The translations under genes were made by a program, and so were the position numbers. Under the pieces are notes generated by a model. It did no database searches and was not told where the DNA came from. It saw only the letters and a list, made by a program, of their open reading frames with translations. A stretch of 7,355 nt of DNA from Muribaculaceae bacterium (GTDB taxonomy: Bacteria > Bacteroidota > Bacteroidia > Bacteroidales > Muribaculaceae), in NCBI GenBank assembly GCA_029060585.1, contig JAIDTS010000001.1, forward strand, positions 1-7,355. Direction: 5' to 3'. Positions 5,960 through 7,355 of the stretch are shown piece after piece; the first letter of the stretch is position 1; every line of letters starts with the position of its first letter.

Positions 5960-6940
5960 TCAATGCAGCATCGGAACAGAATTGCTTCCTGCCTCTATGG
6001 GATTCTCAAGGATATTCACAATAATGGAATCAGCCTTATGCATGATTCCGGCGTTTACTTCCTCAGGCAAATCGCTCCTCCAAAGACTTGATATTCCAGT
6101 TTCGGGAGTCACCAATACCTCATAACATAGAGAAGAAAGCGCATATTGGGCAGTTTCGTCGCTCACATGACGCCCGTCAGAAGAGAATCCATCCTTAACT
6201 TCTGGAAACGTCTCACGCAGTTTTTTGATGAGGTCTGCGGAATTAACGGTAAGGTCGAAATATGCACTTATCTTGGTTCCGGCATCCATAATCGCATCAT
6301 ACATCTTCTTACTGTCGTAGTCATATCGTGAGAATTCTTCATAACTGCAATCAGATGTGTAGCTCCACGTGAGATGCCATGCCATAGTGGCATCCGGATT
6401 AGCGTTGCGGCACAATTCTGTGAGGTTTTCAACGTGTGGTTGATAAGTTGAATAATCGCCGGAATTTCCGGAATCCTGCTGGAAGGTAATTATATCCCAG
6501 TCGAGCACGTGGATTGCCTCGTCAATTGTCGTTATAGAGGATTCCTTCCATTCTCCGGCGTCTGAAAACATCAAGGAATAAACCTCACGATTGTCAACAT
6601 GATTCGCCCAATGCCTTCGAAGAGAGCAACCGGGATTTGCAAGGACAGCTATGCAGATAGAATCGGCGTTGAGCTTGTTAAATAGGTATGGTAGAAACGC
6701 AGTGGCGTTAGAAGTGAAACTGTTGCCTATCGACAGTATCTTTATCGATGAATCATTATGACGAACCCATAAAGGATCAGTGCTTACGGTAGTTGGCGTC
6801 ATAACCGCGAGACCTGGCGCAGGCTCACATCCTCCTACAGTCTCTGCCACTTCCGGCAGCGGCATATCTTGCCAACTGCATCCAGTAGCTACTACTCCTC
6901 CAATTATCAAGAAAAAAATCAGTCTAACTGCCTTAATCAT
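5960..6940 (-). CDS. DUF4886 SGNH-hydrolase-like lipoprotein
   Basis: The 326-residue product has a short basic N-terminus, a hydrophobic segment (about 5-19) and ATGC at 18-21, so it is probably a lipoprotein with C21 lipidated (lipobox slightly off consensus at -3). The domain from about 66 to 280 matches DUF4886, a Bacteroidetes-rich relative of SGNH/GDSL hydrolases. Its features are KILSIGNSF (67-75) with the likely nucleophile Ser74 in block I, TFQQDSGNSG (152-161), AWHLTWSY (187-194) and SDGRHVS (254-260) supplying the Asp255/His258 pair. SGNH enzymes cleave esters, often acetyl groups on sugars. The substrate here is unknown and the catalytic assignment is by motif only. The stop is TGA. 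The start at 6940 (MIKAVRL) is the only sensible one before the signal peptide. A purine-rich GGAGGAAGAAGGAAG lies too far upstream (about 18 bases or more) to be a good ribosome site. The CotH gene follows on the same strand, so the two may act on the cell surface together. Confidence 0.88.
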   Translation of the reverse strand: MIKAVRLIFFLIIGGVVATGCSWQDMPLPEVAETVGGCEPAPGLAVMTPTTVSTDPLWVRHNDSSIKILSIGNSFTSNATAFLPYLFNKLNADSICIAVLANPGCSLRRHWANHVDNREVYSLMFSDAGEWKESSITTIDEAIHVLDWDIITFQQDSGNSGDYSTYQPHVENLTELCRNANPDATMAWHLTWSYTSDCSYEEFSRYDYDSKKMYDAIMDAGTKISAYFDLTVNSADLIKKLRETFPEVKDGFSSDGRHVSDETAQYALSSLCYEVLVTPETGISSLWRSDLPEEVNAGIMHKADSIIVNILENPIEAGSNSVPMLH

Positions 6941-7112
6941 ATCATTGTATTTAAAACTTCCTTCTTCCTCCGCGTTCTTTGCCCCTCCGCGCTCTTACCA
7001 TTGTACTCCCCTTATACTAACTATTGCATATCATCCGCGAAAGCCGGCGAAGCCAAGCTCATTGACGAATCCGCATTGGCCAAGCCCAATGACAAGGCAG
7101 CTGTATCAAAAT

Positions 7113-7184
7113 TTAAAAAGATCCGCGTTCCATCCGGCCACGTCGGCGCACCTGGCGGCGCAAAGCGCATTGCCATCTGCGTTG
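7113..7184. repeat. Dispersed ~71-bp repeat, copy B
   Basis: This is the second copy of the repeat at 2626-2696, in the same orientation, 72 bases long with one net inserted base. The hairpin TGGCG, GCGC-AAA-GCGC, TGCCA (7152-7175) is retained. Both copies are followed by pyrimidine-rich DNA and, further on, by CCCTTTGC (about 150 bases later for copy A and 35 bases later for copy B), so the relationship may extend loosely past the core. Confidence 0.85.
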
Positions 7185-7218
7185 CCTGCCTCTCCTTTCC
7201 CATCGATTACTCCTCGCC

Positions 7219-7241
7219 CTTTGCCTCTTTGCGCTCTTTGC
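7219..7241. repeat. Short CTTTGC(G) tandem repeat
   Basis: CTTTGC occurs at 7219-7224, 7227-7232 and 7236-7241, spaced 8 and 9 bases apart. The same words appear at 2848-2866, 4167-4184 and 6971-6995. This is the short, degenerate repeat type often seen between bacterial genes. No function is implied. Confidence 0.6.
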
Positions 7242-7271
7242 GTGATACCTGCATACAAAATTAATCAAATA

Positions 7272-7303
7272 TTTGTAAATATAAAAATTAAAACCTAAAT
7301 TTG
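7272..7303 (+). promoter_or_regulatory. Bacteroidetes-type promoter for the rightward VWA-like gene
   Basis: TTTG at 7272-7275 (the -33 element) is followed after 20 bases by TAAATTTG at 7296-7303, an exact match to the TAnnTTTG -7 consensus of the phylum's primary sigma factor. Transcription would start near 7310, leaving a leader of about 13 bases before ATG 7323. There is no purine-rich ribosome site; the bases before the ATG read ACAAACCTCCAT. Confidence 0.8.
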
Positions 7304-7322
7304 CAAAAAAACAAACCTCCAT

Positions 7323-7355
7323 ATGCGTAGACTACCCATATATTTCCTCATAGAC
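7323..7355 (+). CDS. Probable VWA-domain (TerY-like) protein, first 11 codons (cut by right edge)
   Basis: Only MRRLPIYFLID is visible. It matches the usual opening of TerY-like von Willebrand factor A proteins, where the first beta-strand (RRLPxYxLxD) leads directly into the metal-binding DxSxS motif. The final codon in the window, GAC, would be the first Asp of that motif. The strong promoter immediately upstream supports a real gene here. TerY-like proteins bind metal and act in stress-response complexes, often beside other VWA proteins, PP2C phosphatases and kinases. Whether such partners follow cannot be seen. The call depends on very few residues. Confidence 0.6.
   Translation, partial: MRRLPIYFLID

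Larger units (their letters stand above)
6941..7322. other. Divergent intergenic region between the DUF4886 and VWA-like genes
   Basis: No gene is supported in these 382 bases. From left to right they hold the DUF4886 leader (6941-6960), a pyrimidine-rich stretch with CCTCCGCG repeated 17 bases apart (6967 and 6984), a stretch that reads like coding sequence on the plus strand (7036-7120), dispersed repeat copy B (7113-7184), a CTTTGC repeat (7219-7241), and an A+T-rich promoter region (7262-7322) for the rightward gene. Confidence 0.7.

Noticed and set aside
6780..7298. 172-residue plus-strand open frame across the right-hand gap
   Set aside because: It begins antisense to the DUF4886 gene and crosses low-complexity Pro/Ser/Leu text and two repeats. 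No family features, and it ignores the real promoter at 7272-7303.

Overview
The window looks like chromosomal DNA from a member of the Bacteroidales, plausibly a gut lineage such as Muribaculaceae (the family-level guess is inference). The evidence is a Bacteroidetes-type promoter (TTTG, 20 bases, TAAATTTG) at the right edge, genes without clear Shine-Dalgarno sequences, a CotH-kinase protein with a C-terminal tail typical of the phylum, a DUF4886 lipoprotein, and an AspT-type transporter. No rRNA, tRNA, CRISPR array, transposase or phage gene was seen.

Layout: five genes read leftward (minus strand) and one starts rightward at the far right edge. From left to right these are the N-terminal part of an EamA/DMT transporter (1-569, cut by the left edge); an AspT/YidE/YbjL-family antiporter with two RCK_C domains (875-2575); nicotinate phosphoribosyltransferase PncB (2922-4124); a secreted CotH-kinase-family protein (4349-5785); a DUF4886 SGNH-hydrolase-like lipoprotein (5960-6940); and the first 11 codons of a probable VWA/TerY-like protein (7323-7355, plus strand). 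The genes are widely spaced (174-382 bases apart), so there is no tight operon. The left part is inner-membrane transport and NAD salvage. The right part, CotH plus DUF4886, encodes two exported proteins in a visibly more A+T-rich stretch.

The most unusual content is between the genes: each of the five gaps carries a palindromic or short repetitive element. The gap at 570-874 holds five 44-bp tandem units, each with a perfect GGGAGAGCT/AGCTCTCCC palindrome and a second small hairpin, followed by four 7-bp repeats that end exactly at the antiporter stop codon. One diverged copy of the same core lies 6 bases past the CotH stop (4304-4342). The gap between CotH and DUF4886 has two 34-bp units with a related palindrome and the same ACYGCGT lead-in. 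Two copies of a different repeat of about 71 bp sit in the gaps at 2626-2696 and 7113-7184. These appear to be REP-like short interspersed elements that may act as RNA hairpins or be mobilised in trans. They are the best candidates here for something not well described. The protein genes themselves belong to known families.
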